Assembly (NCBI RefSeq): GCF_900110075.1
Contig: NZ_FOCJ01000001.1
Span: forward strand, 372,001 to 436,000
Direction of reading: 5' to 3'
DNA from: Paenibacillus sp. OV219
GTDB lineage: Bacteria; Bacillota; Bacilli; Paenibacillales; Paenibacillaceae
DNA length: 64,000 nucleotides
Below, piece after piece: positions 32,601 through 41,152 of the stretch (position 1 is the stretch's first letter; each line of letters begins with the position of its first letter). The position numbers and the translations under genes were made by a program. The notes under the pieces were generated by a model, which ran no database searches, was not told where the DNA came from, and saw only the letters and a list, made by a program, of their open reading frames with translations.

Positions 32601-34131
32601 GCGCATGTATATGGCAGAGATGCAGGGTGAATCCGGCGCTCTTGATGCGATCGGTCTTCCGGTGCAGGAGGAGCAGGTTTACTTGTCGCAAAAAAATCAG
32701 GTGTTCCATTACTGCACCTGCAAAATGGAAACGGACTATTTGGCAGAACGTTACCAACAAGCGCTTAAATGGGTGAATATATCTAGCTACCACTCATTCG
32801 AGACCAAGAAAATTCCACTTCAATCCCGCAAACAGCATGTTTACGAAACGTTGTCCATGGCTGCCCTTTATGCAGAAGCGCCGCAGGAAGAGCGTAAAGG
32901 TATTCGTGACGCGCTGAGTAAACAATTGCGATCCATGAAGCAATGGTCCGGCTATCTCGGATCAGAGTCTTCGGCTTACCTGCTCATCACAGCTGAATTG
33001 AAGCGAATTGAAGGAGATCGGGCAGCTGCTGCAAAATGGTACGATGAAGCGATTGCGGAAGCGCGAAGAGAAGAGTACGGGTTGATGGAAGCGATTTCCT
33101 GTGAACGGGCATCGATGTTCTATAGAGATGCGGGCAGTGTAACCGGGGCAGGTGTTCTCATGGCAGATGCATACGCCGCTTATTGGCGCTGGGGAGCTAC
33201 TGCCAAAGCGAGAAAGCTGAGAGCGGCATACCCTGGGCTGCCTGCATCCGCATCAGCGCAGCAAGATGATGTGGCTATTGCTTCGGGAGAATCGGATGGT
33301 GTGAGAGCATCGGAACGATCAGAGCTGAAGTCGAGTAAGGAGCTTGTTCCAGACAAGGGGCAGGAGGAAGCCGCAGGCGAAAGTGTGGTTTATACAGGGG
33401 ATGAGAAGCAGGCTATACGTCAAATTGCCGAGTGGTCAAGTGCAGCAGACAGCGAAGAGATCATGCTTCGTTATCTTGATGCGGCGCTCCGTTATACGGG
33501 TGCCGTGAAGGGGTGTATACTGAGCTGCCAGGAAGATCAATTTGCAGTAGTTGCGGAATGCGGTGCGTTCGATAGATCGGAAGAATCTCCGTATGCAGCA
33601 GCTATCGTTCGCTATGTCGTCAGAACAGGCGAACCGATCGTGCTCGCCGATGCCTCGAACAGCGTTTATGCCGCTGATCCGTACATCCGCCGCAGTCATT
33701 CGTTATCCATTCTCTGTATGCCCGTACTCTTTCCGGGGAACTCGCTGCCATCTGTCTTATTGTTGGAGAATAGCCTGATGTCCGGCGTGTTTAATTACGA
33801 GCTGCTGGAAGTGCTGGATATGATGATGGCCCGCATGGTTTACCTGAAGTCGCTTACGGATTCCCGATCCCGCGTGAACGAAACGAAAGATTCGGAGACG
33901 AATACTCTTCCCACAAATGCGGAACAGACGCTAATTGATACGCTGACGAGCCGTGAAACGGAAATATTGTATGCGTTGTCGGAAGGCTTATCCAATAAGG
34001 AGATCGCCATTCGCTTCGGAATCACAGAAGCAACGGTCAAGAGCCATGTGTTTCGTCTGTATGGAAAACTCGAGGTAAAACGGCGAGGGCAGGCGATCGC
34101 ACGGGCAAGAGCGCTGCAATTAATGGTATAG
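29662..34131 (+). CDS. Giant regulator: pseudokinase, STAND ATPase, TPR-like repeats, GAF, LuxR HTH
   Basis: 1,489 residues from TTG 29662 (AGGGCGG just upstream; the next ATG, 29743, would cut into conserved sequence). Residues 1-175 are the C-lobe of a Ser/Thr-kinase fold: AYLSPEQTGRINR and DERSNLYALGVMYYEMLAGHLPF are clear. The N-lobe, glycine loop and lysine are missing, and the catalytic loop reads RHLNPTCI without the HRD aspartate, so it cannot be an active kinase. A STAND NTPase follows with intact Walker A GRAGIGKTAL (about 237) and Walker B LVLFLDDLQWAD. Helical repeats span about 600-1,200, a GAF domain about 1,250-1,400, and a LuxR HTH at the C-terminus (LTSRETEILYALSEGLSNKEIAIRFGI). 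No transmembrane segment. It is divergent from the sugar importer, its likely target; the signal is unknown. Confidence 0.88.
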   Translation: MIVPDGRLDILLISEDTLLKELLDGKRMNVSSFIHIAIALAEAVLTEHKRYGAVRHLNPTCIRMLSERDAAVLGENTAADVAYLSPEQTGRINRTPDERSNLYALGVMYYEMLAGHLPFHAQSDEEWVHAHLAIVPKPLCELRSEVPVSLSDIIMKLLAKTPEERYQHATGLLVDLKQCRLSQENTGIINEFEIARLEESSRFKLPGTLFGREKEADALRSAFEQIRTGSAAFVIVTGRAGIGKTALIRELQMPVIYEGGKFISGKCDLMNRDIPFSPILQALRKLLRQIWSEPTERIAKLKAHLAEELGQGAGVIAALLPEASALLGDFPPVEPLPPAEAAIRFRRLFPLFMKNLSSKEHPLVLFLDDLQWADPATMDVLRTLAHDPTLQGLLVIGAFREETALHLTEQGQDHAAAAAWIEEALSLLKEEELLRVRHITLDPLSYTDVKRFTSIVIHENTDRVRLLAEPLYQRTGGNPLYLHRFLDGLFRERKLYYEEELTSWVWDTDSVNQMPEDPDIHHLISSRLRMLPSETIVLLGMAGAASHRFRLAMIARVCELSLSDARKFMLPAEKEGLIWREDDTEESEADAEDCYYTFVHDRVQQVAYRTIPESDRAALHLRIGRVLQGLEFDQKEESIFDKVYHLNLGSTEMVDKTEQRELAAYNLQAGLKSKASTAFSAALHFLEKGLSLIGGNEEGTDSLSYRLLLELPECEYMCGRIERAEELLDQLMTRTTDLIERSRIYLIRIAMHAYLRNEELAVEIGLQSLAEFGWEIPVKPSKAALLKDLTLTRFALYKSRHELLGLPINRDPVYRAVSDLFMAISASAFVTNTELSALLNCQLVRYGLKHGNNEAFTYMLGAYGVMLTFAFPRSGAGSRLTKIAYGLSTRFESLLIRGRLHVLMGLAGQYRSPQEAVGYFEKAVGYGLEANDSAFVGYAMELRILNHSGDLYALSAFLTEYEEKFGQLLDKETLMQFRIARMYMAEMQGESGALDAIGLPVQEEQVYLSQKNQVFHYCTCKMETDYLAERYQQALKWVNISSYHSFETKKIPLQSRKQHVYETLSMAALYAEAPQEERKGIRDALSKQLRSMKQWSGYLGSESSAYLLITAELKRIEGDRAAAAKWYDEAIAEARREEYGLMEAISCERASMFYRDAGSVTGAGVLMADAYAAYWRWGATAKARKLRAAYPGLPASASAQQDDVAIASGESDGVRASERSELKSSKELVPDKGQEEAAGESVVYTGDEKQAIRQIAEWSSAADSEEIMLRYLDAALRYTGAVKGCILSCQEDQFAVVAECGAFDRSEESPYAAAIVRYVVRTGEPIVLADASNSVYAADPYIRRSHSLSILCMPVLFPGNSLPSVLLLENSLMSGVFNYELLEVLDMMMARMVYLKSLTDSRSRVNETKDSETNTLPTNAEQTLIDTLTSRETEILYALSEGLSNKEIAIRFGITEATVKSHVFRLYGKLEVKRRGQAIARARALQLMV

Positions 34132-34151
34132 CCCGAATTTAATAGAGAGAC

Positions 34152-34199
34152 AAAAGCCACCAACCGGAGCTGCTAGGTGCTCGGTTGGTGGCTTTTTTT
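34152..34199 (+). terminator. Terminator after the giant LuxR regulator
   Basis: Long stem AAAAGCCACCAACCG/CGGTTGGTGGCTTTT, extended by GAGC/GCTC with one bulged G, ending in seven T. Confidence 0.9.
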
Positions 34200-34314
34200 G
34201 CCATTTTTCGATATTTTATGCGGGTTTACAACTTTAGTTTGACGCTTTTTGCAGGCTTAAGCACTATATTGAGATCTTAATCAACGTTCACATTGTGCTA
34301 AGGGAGGAAGTAAA

Positions 34315-37300
34315 GTGGGTAAAAGGTATAGAAAAGGAATATCTATCATGTTGGCGATGCTGATCGTGATAGGCGGAATGACGGGAATGATCGAGCCTGG
34401 AGTAGGCAAAGCCTATGCTGCGGAAAGCTTCGCAGGAGGGATAGGTACATCAACCGCCCCTTATCAGATTGCAAGCGCTGATCAGCTTGATGCGGTAAGA
34501 GAAAATTTGGGGGCGTATTATGAGCTCATCGATAATATTGATTTGGGCGTTGATTCCGGCTACGCTAGCGGCGAGGGCTGGCTGCCAATCGGCGATAATG
34601 CAGATAAATTCCAAGGCCATATAGACGGCAACGGGTTTGAAATTACGAATCTAACGATTAATTGGACAAGTGATGAATATAGAGGCTTATTTGGTTCCAT
34701 AGGTGAGCAAGGTGTGGTTACAAATATGAAGCTGGAAGACGTACATATTTCAGGATACCGCCATATAGGCGGCTTGGCCGGTGAAAATGCTGGAGCAATC
34801 AGCAACAGTTATGCTACAGGCAATGTTAGTGGAGATGTAGGAGAGGAAAATGATAGCGCTTATGTTGGCGGTTTAGTTGGCCGCAATATGGGTCAAATCA
34901 GCACTAGCTACTCCTCAGCAAGCGTGAGTGGCAACGAAACTTTTGGAGTAGGCGGCTTAGTTGGTGAAAGTTACGGCCTTATCAGCAACAGCCACGCGAC
35001 TGGCAGTGTGAGTGGAACGGGTAGAGATAATGTAGGCGGTTTGGTCGGTAATAATGTAGGACCCATTAATCAGAGCTACGCCACAGGAAGTGTAAGTGGA
35101 GTTAATTATGTAGGCGGTTTGGCTGGTTATAGCGGTGATTCAATCAGCGATAGCCACGCGACAGGAAATGTAACTAGCACTGGTGCTTACTTGGGAGGTT
35201 TAGTCGGATTCAATGGCAGACCAATCAGTGGAAGCTACGCGACAGGAAATGTAAGTGGAACATCACAATCTAGTCCTTCGAATAATGTGGGCGGATTGGT
35301 AGGCTACAATATCGGAGGAACAATCAGCACCAGCTATGCCATAGGAGCTGTAAGCGGCAATCAAAATGCTGGCGGTTTGGTAGGACAGAATGATAGTGGA
35401 ATTATCGGTGATGATTGCTTCTACAGGATGGAAACAACATCTTTGTCTTCTGGAACCGCTATCGGTACAACGAAGTTGAACGATGTTGGCGTCGGATTGG
35501 AATACTCGGTTAATGATGGTGAGTTTACCTCAATCGATGCTACTTCTGTCGATTTTAGCGGCTTAAATGTGGGTGATGTGATTCACGTCCGCGTAATTGC
35601 AGATGCAAGTGAAATCCTATTGACGGTTGGTCTCACGGATATTAGAGGGGCTACCCCGCCAGTTCTTTCAGCGGATGAGGCAGATAACCAAACTGCAAAT
35701 GACATTGAGCTTACGTTCGAAGACGATTTAGCGTGGCGTGAAGCGATCACGGCGGTGGAGGACGGCGATACTGCTCTTGTAGAAGGTTCGCAATACACGA
35801 TTGAAACGGGGAAGATCACGATTGCAGCCGGTGTGTTGGCGCAAGGAGATCATACGATCACGGTGACGGCGACCGGTTATGATGATGTGCAGGTTGACCA
35901 ATCCGTGAATTTGAAGTACGCAGGTGCCGGAGCGGGTACATTAAGTGATCCTTATCAGATTGCAACTGCTGATCAGCTTAACCAGGTCAGGTATTTCTTG
36001 GGTGCTTCTTTCAAGCTGACGGCAACGATTGATTTGAGTACGTATACAAACTGGGAACCAGTTGGAAATAACGATGCAAGGTTCGAAGGAAGCTTGGATG
36101 GAAATGGATTTCAAATTATAAATCTTCATATTAATAGATCTGCTATTCAATATCAGGGACTAGTTGGTGTTGTAGGCTCTTCAGGCAAGCTTACAAACAT
36201 GCAATTGAGAGATGTAAGTATTCAAGCTGATGAAGCTTTCATAGGCAGCTTAGCAGGTAGAAATTATGGAACGATAAGCAATAGCAGTGTTACAGGTACA
36301 GGTACTGTGCACGGGGGTAATTTTGTAGGTGGCTTGGTTGGTTGGAATGAAGGAACATTCACAAGCAGCTACGCGACAGTCTATGTAAGTACAGCTGGAG
36401 CCTATTCAGGCGGCTTAGCAGGTTACAGTAAAGGAACAGTTAGCAACAGCTACGCGACAGGCAATGTGGATGGATTTTACACTTCTGCAGGCTTGGTAGG
36501 TCAGAATGAAGGTCATATCAGCAATAGCTACTACACAGGCATTGCAACTGGAACTTCTTTCGTTGGCGGCCTGGTTGGTCAAAATTTCACATCAAACAAC
36601 ACGAACAATTACTATAATAGTGAAGCACCTAGACCATTGGATTCCGCAATCGGTGAAGGCAAAACGACATTAGATATGCAGATGAAGAGCACTTATGCGA
36701 ATTGGAATTTCGATTCGGACTGGTATATCATTCCAGGTCAGTTTCCGCAATTATGGGCATTTACAGCTTTGACACCAGGAACGGACGTTGGAACAACGAA
36801 GTTGAACCATGTTGCAAGCGGTATGGAAGTTTCGCTGGACAATGGCGATACTTACACTGCGATCACAGGTGATGAACCTTTTGTCGATAGCATTAACGTA
36901 AATATAGGGGATCAGATATTCGTCCGTATCGTAGGAGATCCTTCGAGTGCTAAGATATTGACGGTTAGATTATCGGACATCAGACCGACAACAGCACCGA
37001 CAACAGCGACGTTGGCAGCTGGAACAGAGCCGGGAACAACGATGTTAAACGGTGTGACGGATACGATGGAATACCAGGTAAACGCAGGCCCATATACGGC
37101 GATTGCAGGAACAAGCGCAGACAATATTTTTGCTAGCGCTGGCGATAAGATTTATGTTCGAGCAGCGGCAACAACACAGAAACCAGCTTCCGAAGCGCAA
37201 GAGTTGACGGTAGATGCAGCTAATATTACACCCGCATTACCCGTCTCCATAAGAGCCATCGCTGGGGTAACTGCACCAGTAGCAGGGGAGGCGCCAGTAA

Positions 37301-39768
37301 CTACAATCGCTGCAACAACGGAATATACAGCGAAGATTACTTGGCCAACAGCGGGTTCAACTTTTGGAGGAAACAAAGTGTATACAGCCACCATTGTCAT
37401 TAAACCGACAGCGGGGTATACATTAGCAGATGTCACTGAAAGCTTCTTTACCATAGCTGGAGCAACAACAGTGACCAATACTGCAGGTTCAGGAGTAGTA
37501 AAAGCGGTATTCCCAGAAACAGATTCAGCACCGATCACAATAGCAGATATAGTTGGGGTAACGGAGCCCGTAATCGGGGAAACGCCAGTAACGACAATCG
37601 CTGCCACATCGGAATACACAGCAACGGTTGAATGGTCACCATCGCCAGTAACATTTGCAGACAATACATCATACACTTCGACGATTACAATTACACCTAA
37701 AGCAGGGTATACGCTAACGGGAGTGAATGCGAACTTCTTTAGAGTAGCAGGAGCAACAACGGTAACAAATGATGCGGACTCTGGTGTTGTTACAGCGGTA
37801 TTTCCAAAAACAGCAGCGATTATCGCATCACAAGCCATCGTTGGAGTAACCCCGCCAGTTACAGGTGCTGCGCCAGTAACAACTATAGCAGCTACAGAAG
37901 AATACACAGCTGCGGTTGCATGGTCCTCATCGCCAGTAACATTTGAGGGGAATACAGCGTACACAGCAACAATTATGATTACACCAACAACAGGACATAC
38001 ATTAGCAGGTTTGGGTACAGACTTCTTTACCGTAGAAGGAGCGACCACAGTAGCAACAGTAACAAATGAAGATGGTACAGCTACAGTAACAGCGGAATTC
38101 CCAGTAACGGCAACGGTTATCGCAGAATCAGCCATTGCTGGCGTAACGCCGCCAGTAACAGGAGAAGCGCCAGTCATAACAATAGAAGCTACAGCGGAAT
38201 ACACAGCAGCAATTACGTGGTCCTCATCGCCAGAAGCATTTGCGGGAAATACAGCATACACAGCAACGATTACGATTACACCTAAGGCAGGATATACATT
38301 AGCAGGTGTGGGTTCAACGTTCTTTACCGTAGAAGGAGCGACAACCGTAACAACCGTAATCAGTGAAGATGGTACGGGAGTAGTAACAGCTGAGTTCCCA
38401 GAAACAGAGAATACATCGCCAACGGCGTCATCCGTGACCATTACAGGAACTGCGAAAGTTGGCGTGCAACTGACGGGTATGCATACGTTCAATGACTCAG
38501 ATACGGGAGATACGGAAGGAACATCTACATTCAGATGGTTGAGCAGTTCAAATGGCACAACCTATAATGAGATAGTAGGTGCAACAAGCTTGGCGTATAC
38601 GCCGGTAACCGGTGATCTGAATAAGACCATTAAGTTTGAAGTTACGCCAGTGGACAACCATGGCTTAGCTGGAACGCCAGTGCTAAGCAACGCGACATTG
38701 GCAGTTGCGGCAGCAACGGCAAGACCATCCGGTAGCGGCGGAGGTAGCGGTTCGACATTACCAAACGATACTACCTTGACTTCGACAGATGGTACATTAA
38801 CACTTCCTGCAGGCAGAACAGGCGAGGTTAGCTTGAACGATGAGGTTACTGTCTTTATTCCGGCAGATGCTTCTGTTGAAGAATTGAAATTAACGATTGA
38901 GAAAGTGTTGGACGCTCAAAAGCTTTTAACGGAAAATGATGTTCTTTCCAGTCCTGTCTATGAAATATTGAAAAATTTCTCGGAGAACTTCAGTAAACCG
39001 GTCACATTAACATTAAAATTCGATCCGGCGAGCTTAACGGGCGATCAAAGACCAGCCGTCTTCTATTATGACGAAGTGAAGAAAGCATGGGTGGAAGTTG
39101 GTGGCACGGTTAACGGCGATCACATTACCGTAGATGTCAATCACTTTACGAAATATGCGGTATTCGCTGTAGGTGATGCGGCAGAAGTGCCGGCAACGGA
39201 GCCTTCGCCAGACAACACGAAGCCAACAATTACCTTTAGCGACATCTCCGGACACTGGGCGGAGTCTGACATCAAGCAAGCGGTGAGCGGCGGAATCGTC
39301 GGCGGTTATCCAGACGGCACGTTTAGGCCGAAACAAACGGTGACTCGTGCAGAATTCACAGTGATGCTGGTGAATACGTTGAAACCGCAAGGAGAAGGAG
39401 CGAAGCTCGCTTTCACCGATGAAGCGAAGATTGGAGCTTGGGCACAGAAAGCAGTCGCGCAAGCGGTACAAGCAGGATGGATTAAAGGCTATGACGACTG
39501 GAGCTTCCGTCCTAATGCATTGATTACACGCGCAGAGATGGCAGCGATGATTGCTAGCGCACTGGGTCAATCAAATGTAGCGAATGCGGTAATCGGTTTC
39601 GCAGATGACAAGGATATTCCAGCGTGGGCCAAGGCCGGAGTTTCTTTCGTGAAGCAAGCAGGAATCGTGCAAGGGAAAGGCGATAATCGATTCGCCCCTC
39701 AAGACAAGGCAACAAGAGCTGAGGCTGTGACGGTATTGTTGAAGATGCAGGCACAAATCAGCAAGTAA
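34315..39768 (+). CDS. S-layer-anchored surface protein with GLUG repeats and Ig-like tandem repeats
   Basis: 1,817 residues from GTG 34315 behind GGGAGGAAG. Signal peptide about residues 1-36 (MLAMLIVIGGMTGMIEPG, ending AYAA). Two blocks of GLUG motifs (GGLVGxNxGxIxxSYATGxVSG) occupy about 150-360 and 655-770; these form right-handed beta-helices in adhesins and secreted proteases. GTTKLN-type modules follow each block. Four tandem 95-residue units lie at about 976-1,365, then an Ig-like domain, a GSGGGSG linker and a TLPAGRTGEVSLNDE module. Three SLH domains at 1,640-1,817 (FSDISGHWAESDI; AWAQKAVAQAVQAGWIKGY; GIVQGKGDNRFAP) should bind pyruvylated wall polymer. It is a likely adhesin or matrix protein; its ligand is unknown. 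It has a weak upstream promoter and its own terminator. Confidence 0.92.
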   Translation: MGKRYRKGISIMLAMLIVIGGMTGMIEPGVGKAYAAESFAGGIGTSTAPYQIASADQLDAVRENLGAYYELIDNIDLGVDSGYASGEGWLPIGDNADKFQGHIDGNGFEITNLTINWTSDEYRGLFGSIGEQGVVTNMKLEDVHISGYRHIGGLAGENAGAISNSYATGNVSGDVGEENDSAYVGGLVGRNMGQISTSYSSASVSGNETFGVGGLVGESYGLISNSHATGSVSGTGRDNVGGLVGNNVGPINQSYATGSVSGVNYVGGLAGYSGDSISDSHATGNVTSTGAYLGGLVGFNGRPISGSYATGNVSGTSQSSPSNNVGGLVGYNIGGTISTSYAIGAVSGNQNAGGLVGQNDSGIIGDDCFYRMETTSLSSGTAIGTTKLNDVGVGLEYSVNDGEFTSIDATSVDFSGLNVGDVIHVRVIADASEILLTVGLTDIRGATPPVLSADEADNQTANDIELTFEDDLAWREAITAVEDGDTALVEGSQYTIETGKITIAAGVLAQGDHTITVTATGYDDVQVDQSVNLKYAGAGAGTLSDPYQIATADQLNQVRYFLGASFKLTATIDLSTYTNWEPVGNNDARFEGSLDGNGFQIINLHINRSAIQYQGLVGVVGSSGKLTNMQLRDVSIQADEAFIGSLAGRNYGTISNSSVTGTGTVHGGNFVGGLVGWNEGTFTSSYATVYVSTAGAYSGGLAGYSKGTVSNSYATGNVDGFYTSAGLVGQNEGHISNSYYTGIATGTSFVGGLVGQNFTSNNTNNYYNSEAPRPLDSAIGEGKTTLDMQMKSTYANWNFDSDWYIIPGQFPQLWAFTALTPGTDVGTTKLNHVASGMEVSLDNGDTYTAITGDEPFVDSINVNIGDQIFVRIVGDPSSAKILTVRLSDIRPTTAPTTATLAAGTEPGTTMLNGVTDTMEYQVNAGPYTAIAGTSADNIFASAGDKIYVRAAATTQKPASEAQELTVDAANITPALPVSIRAIAGVTAPVAGEAPVTTIAATTEYTAKITWPTAGSTFGGNKVYTATIVIKPTAGYTLADVTESFFTIAGATTVTNTAGSGVVKAVFPETDSAPITIADIVGVTEPVIGETPVTTIAATSEYTATVEWSPSPVTFADNTSYTSTITITPKAGYTLTGVNANFFRVAGATTVTNDADSGVVTAVFPKTAAIIASQAIVGVTPPVTGAAPVTTIAATEEYTAAVAWSSSPVTFEGNTAYTATIMITPTTGHTLAGLGTDFFTVEGATTVATVTNEDGTATVTAEFPVTATVIAESAIAGVTPPVTGEAPVITIEATAEYTAAITWSSSPEAFAGNTAYTATITITPKAGYTLAGVGSTFFTVEGATTVTTVISEDGTGVVTAEFPETENTSPTASSVTITGTAKVGVQLTGMHTFNDSDTGDTEGTSTFRWLSSSNGTTYNEIVGATSLAYTPVTGDLNKTIKFEVTPVDNHGLAGTPVLSNATLAVAAATARPSGSGGGSGSTLPNDTTLTSTDGTLTLPAGRTGEVSLNDEVTVFIPADASVEELKLTIEKVLDAQKLLTENDVLSSPVYEILKNFSENFSKPVTLTLKFDPASLTGDQRPAVFYYDEVKKAWVEVGGTVNGDHITVDVNHFTKYAVFAVGDAAEVPATEPSPDNTKPTITFSDISGHWAESDIKQAVSGGIVGGYPDGTFRPKQTVTRAEFTVMLVNTLKPQGEGAKLAFTDEAKIGAWAQKAVAQAVQAGWIKGYDDWSFRPNALITRAEMAAMIASALGQSNVANAVIGFADDKDIPAWAKAGVSFVKQAGIVQGKGDNRFAPQDKATRAEAVTVLLKMQAQISK
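37244..38410 (+). repeat. Four tandem coding repeats of 288-297 bp in the surface protein
   Basis: Units begin near 37240, 37531, 37819 and 38116. Each carries a VGVTxPVxGxxPVTTIxATxEYTA strand, an AxTITPKAGYTL block and an FFTVxGATTV block. Units 3 and 4 are the most alike, which points to recent duplication. Copy number could change by recombination without frame loss because all spacings are multiples of three. Confidence 0.85.
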
Positions 39769-39837
39769 CGTACAAGAACGCGGAGGCTCTGTAGCGATTT
39801 CTATGCCGTTATGATTGTCTATCCTTTCTTCCTAATT

Positions 39838-39866
39838 AACACGCCAGAAGCTGGCGTGTTTTTTGT
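39838..39866 (+). terminator. Terminator after the surface protein gene
   Basis: Perfect 10-bp stem AACACGCCAG/CTGGCGTGTT with a 3-base loop, followed by TTTTT. Confidence 0.9.
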
Positions 39867-39961
39867 GGTTTAAACTTCAAGAGGGCGTACCGAGAGTTCA
39901 GCGCCCTGTGCTATATTTAATTTAAACATTGTTCAAATATTCTTTAAACGGAGGACTGGTA

Positions 39962-41014
39962 ATGGAATCCTATAAAGACGCTGATCGATTATCCGATATT
40001 CGCAGCTTATTTGAAGGAATGAAAGGACATAACTTTGGCCTGCCAGATCGCATTACATTTATATTGGAACGCGTAGGTGGGCATGAAAAGCTTGATTTTT
40101 GGGATATTGCCGCGATTACCGGAGATACTGTCGCGCAGATTTACAATCATAATTTAACAACCAGCTGCGAGTACTGCGTATCAGGGTATCTAGCAGGGCC
40201 TGAACATATCGCCTATGTTTTGGATGTGCTCGGATATAGCCATGAGTACGCTAACGCCGGGCAAATCATCGCCGATAAGACTACTTATCAGCAGAAAATA
40301 GTAGATTATATAAACAAAGGTGTTCCGATTCTTGTAAAATCAAATCTTAACGATATACCGGAATGGGAGTCTGACGTAGGGACATACATCCTTATTGTCG
40401 GATACGAAAACAGCGGACAAACGTTGAAATTGCTTATTCATGACACCATTACAATCGACTATGAAATGAATGATGAAAATAAATTGGATTTGATTTTTAT
40501 CGGTGAAAAACAACGCGAGGTTTCGCTTCAGGAAATCTACCTTAAGGTAGCTAAGAAAATGCCACATTGGCTAAGCCTGCCGGAACGTGACGGTATGTTT
40601 TTCGGTGCGGCGGCATATCGCGCATGGGCTGACGACATTGAAGCCGGTCGATTCGAGGAGGAAAGCCTTGGATTATGGGAAAATTACGGCGTTTACGTCT
40701 GTAACCTTGCCACAAGCGGAGGAGAGCCTACATATATCTTCAGAAAACTTGCTGATATGAATCCCGTGTATTCGGAATTGGTCCTTGTTGGCGAAAAAAT
40801 ACAAAAGCTGTTACCCGCAGAAACACCTACAGGCGGAAGAAGCCTATTGTGGATCCAATTGGAAGAACTCGACGGCGGTATGAATATGGGCGATGTTAAA
40901 GCTACTATGCGAGATCCAGAAAGACGTTCCAAAGTCGCTGCAGCCCTCCGTGATTACGCGGAACGGCTCGACCAAGCGCTGGAGTTGTTGAATGAAGGTT
41001 TACACCAATTGTAG
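39962..41014 (+). CDS. Unrecognised protein with a papain/C39-like core
   Basis: 350 residues from ATG 39962 behind GGAGG (an in-frame ATG at 39929 has no ribosome site). No signal peptide or membrane segment. Residues 1-130 contain NFGLPDRITFILERVGG and a CEYC pair. Residues 110-180 read VDYINKGVPILVKSNL then TYILIVGYENSGQTLKLLIHDT, which resembles the strand-strand-His core of C39-like or BtrH-like cysteine peptidase/acyltransferase folds, although the usual GxxxGY-H is altered. The C-terminus is a helical bundle. I cannot name a function. It is monocistronic, between the surface protein and a chemoreceptor. Confidence 0.6.
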   Translation: MESYKDADRLSDIRSLFEGMKGHNFGLPDRITFILERVGGHEKLDFWDIAAITGDTVAQIYNHNLTTSCEYCVSGYLAGPEHIAYVLDVLGYSHEYANAGQIIADKTTYQQKIVDYINKGVPILVKSNLNDIPEWESDVGTYILIVGYENSGQTLKLLIHDTITIDYEMNDENKLDLIFIGEKQREVSLQEIYLKVAKKMPHWLSLPERDGMFFGAAAYRAWADDIEAGRFEEESLGLWENYGVYVCNLATSGGEPTYIFRKLADMNPVYSELVLVGEKIQKLLPAETPTGGRSLLWIQLEELDGGMNMGDVKATMRDPERRSKVAAALRDYAERLDQALELLNEGLHQL

Positions 41015-41017
41015 TAG

Positions 41018-41046
41018 ACAGCCATCCTACGGGGTGGCTGTTTTTA
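41018..41046 (+). terminator. Terminator after the unrecognised gene
   Basis: ACAGCCATCC-TAC-GGGGTGGCTGT stem then TTTTT; nearly the same sequence as the tRNA-Ala terminator. Confidence 0.88.
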
Positions 41047-41152
41047 CGTTTTCCATTTGCATAAAAATATCCAATCCCCGAACTTTCTTAACATTCGAGT
41101 GCTATGTTAGAGTTCATAATTCAATAAATCATATACACCGAGGTGACTTGTC

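Noticed and set aside
37152..38558. 468-codon open frame on the minus strand opposite the tandem repeats of the surface protein
   Set aside because: It arises from the Thr/Ala/Val-rich repeat codons read backwards, has no ribosome site and no recognisable motif.
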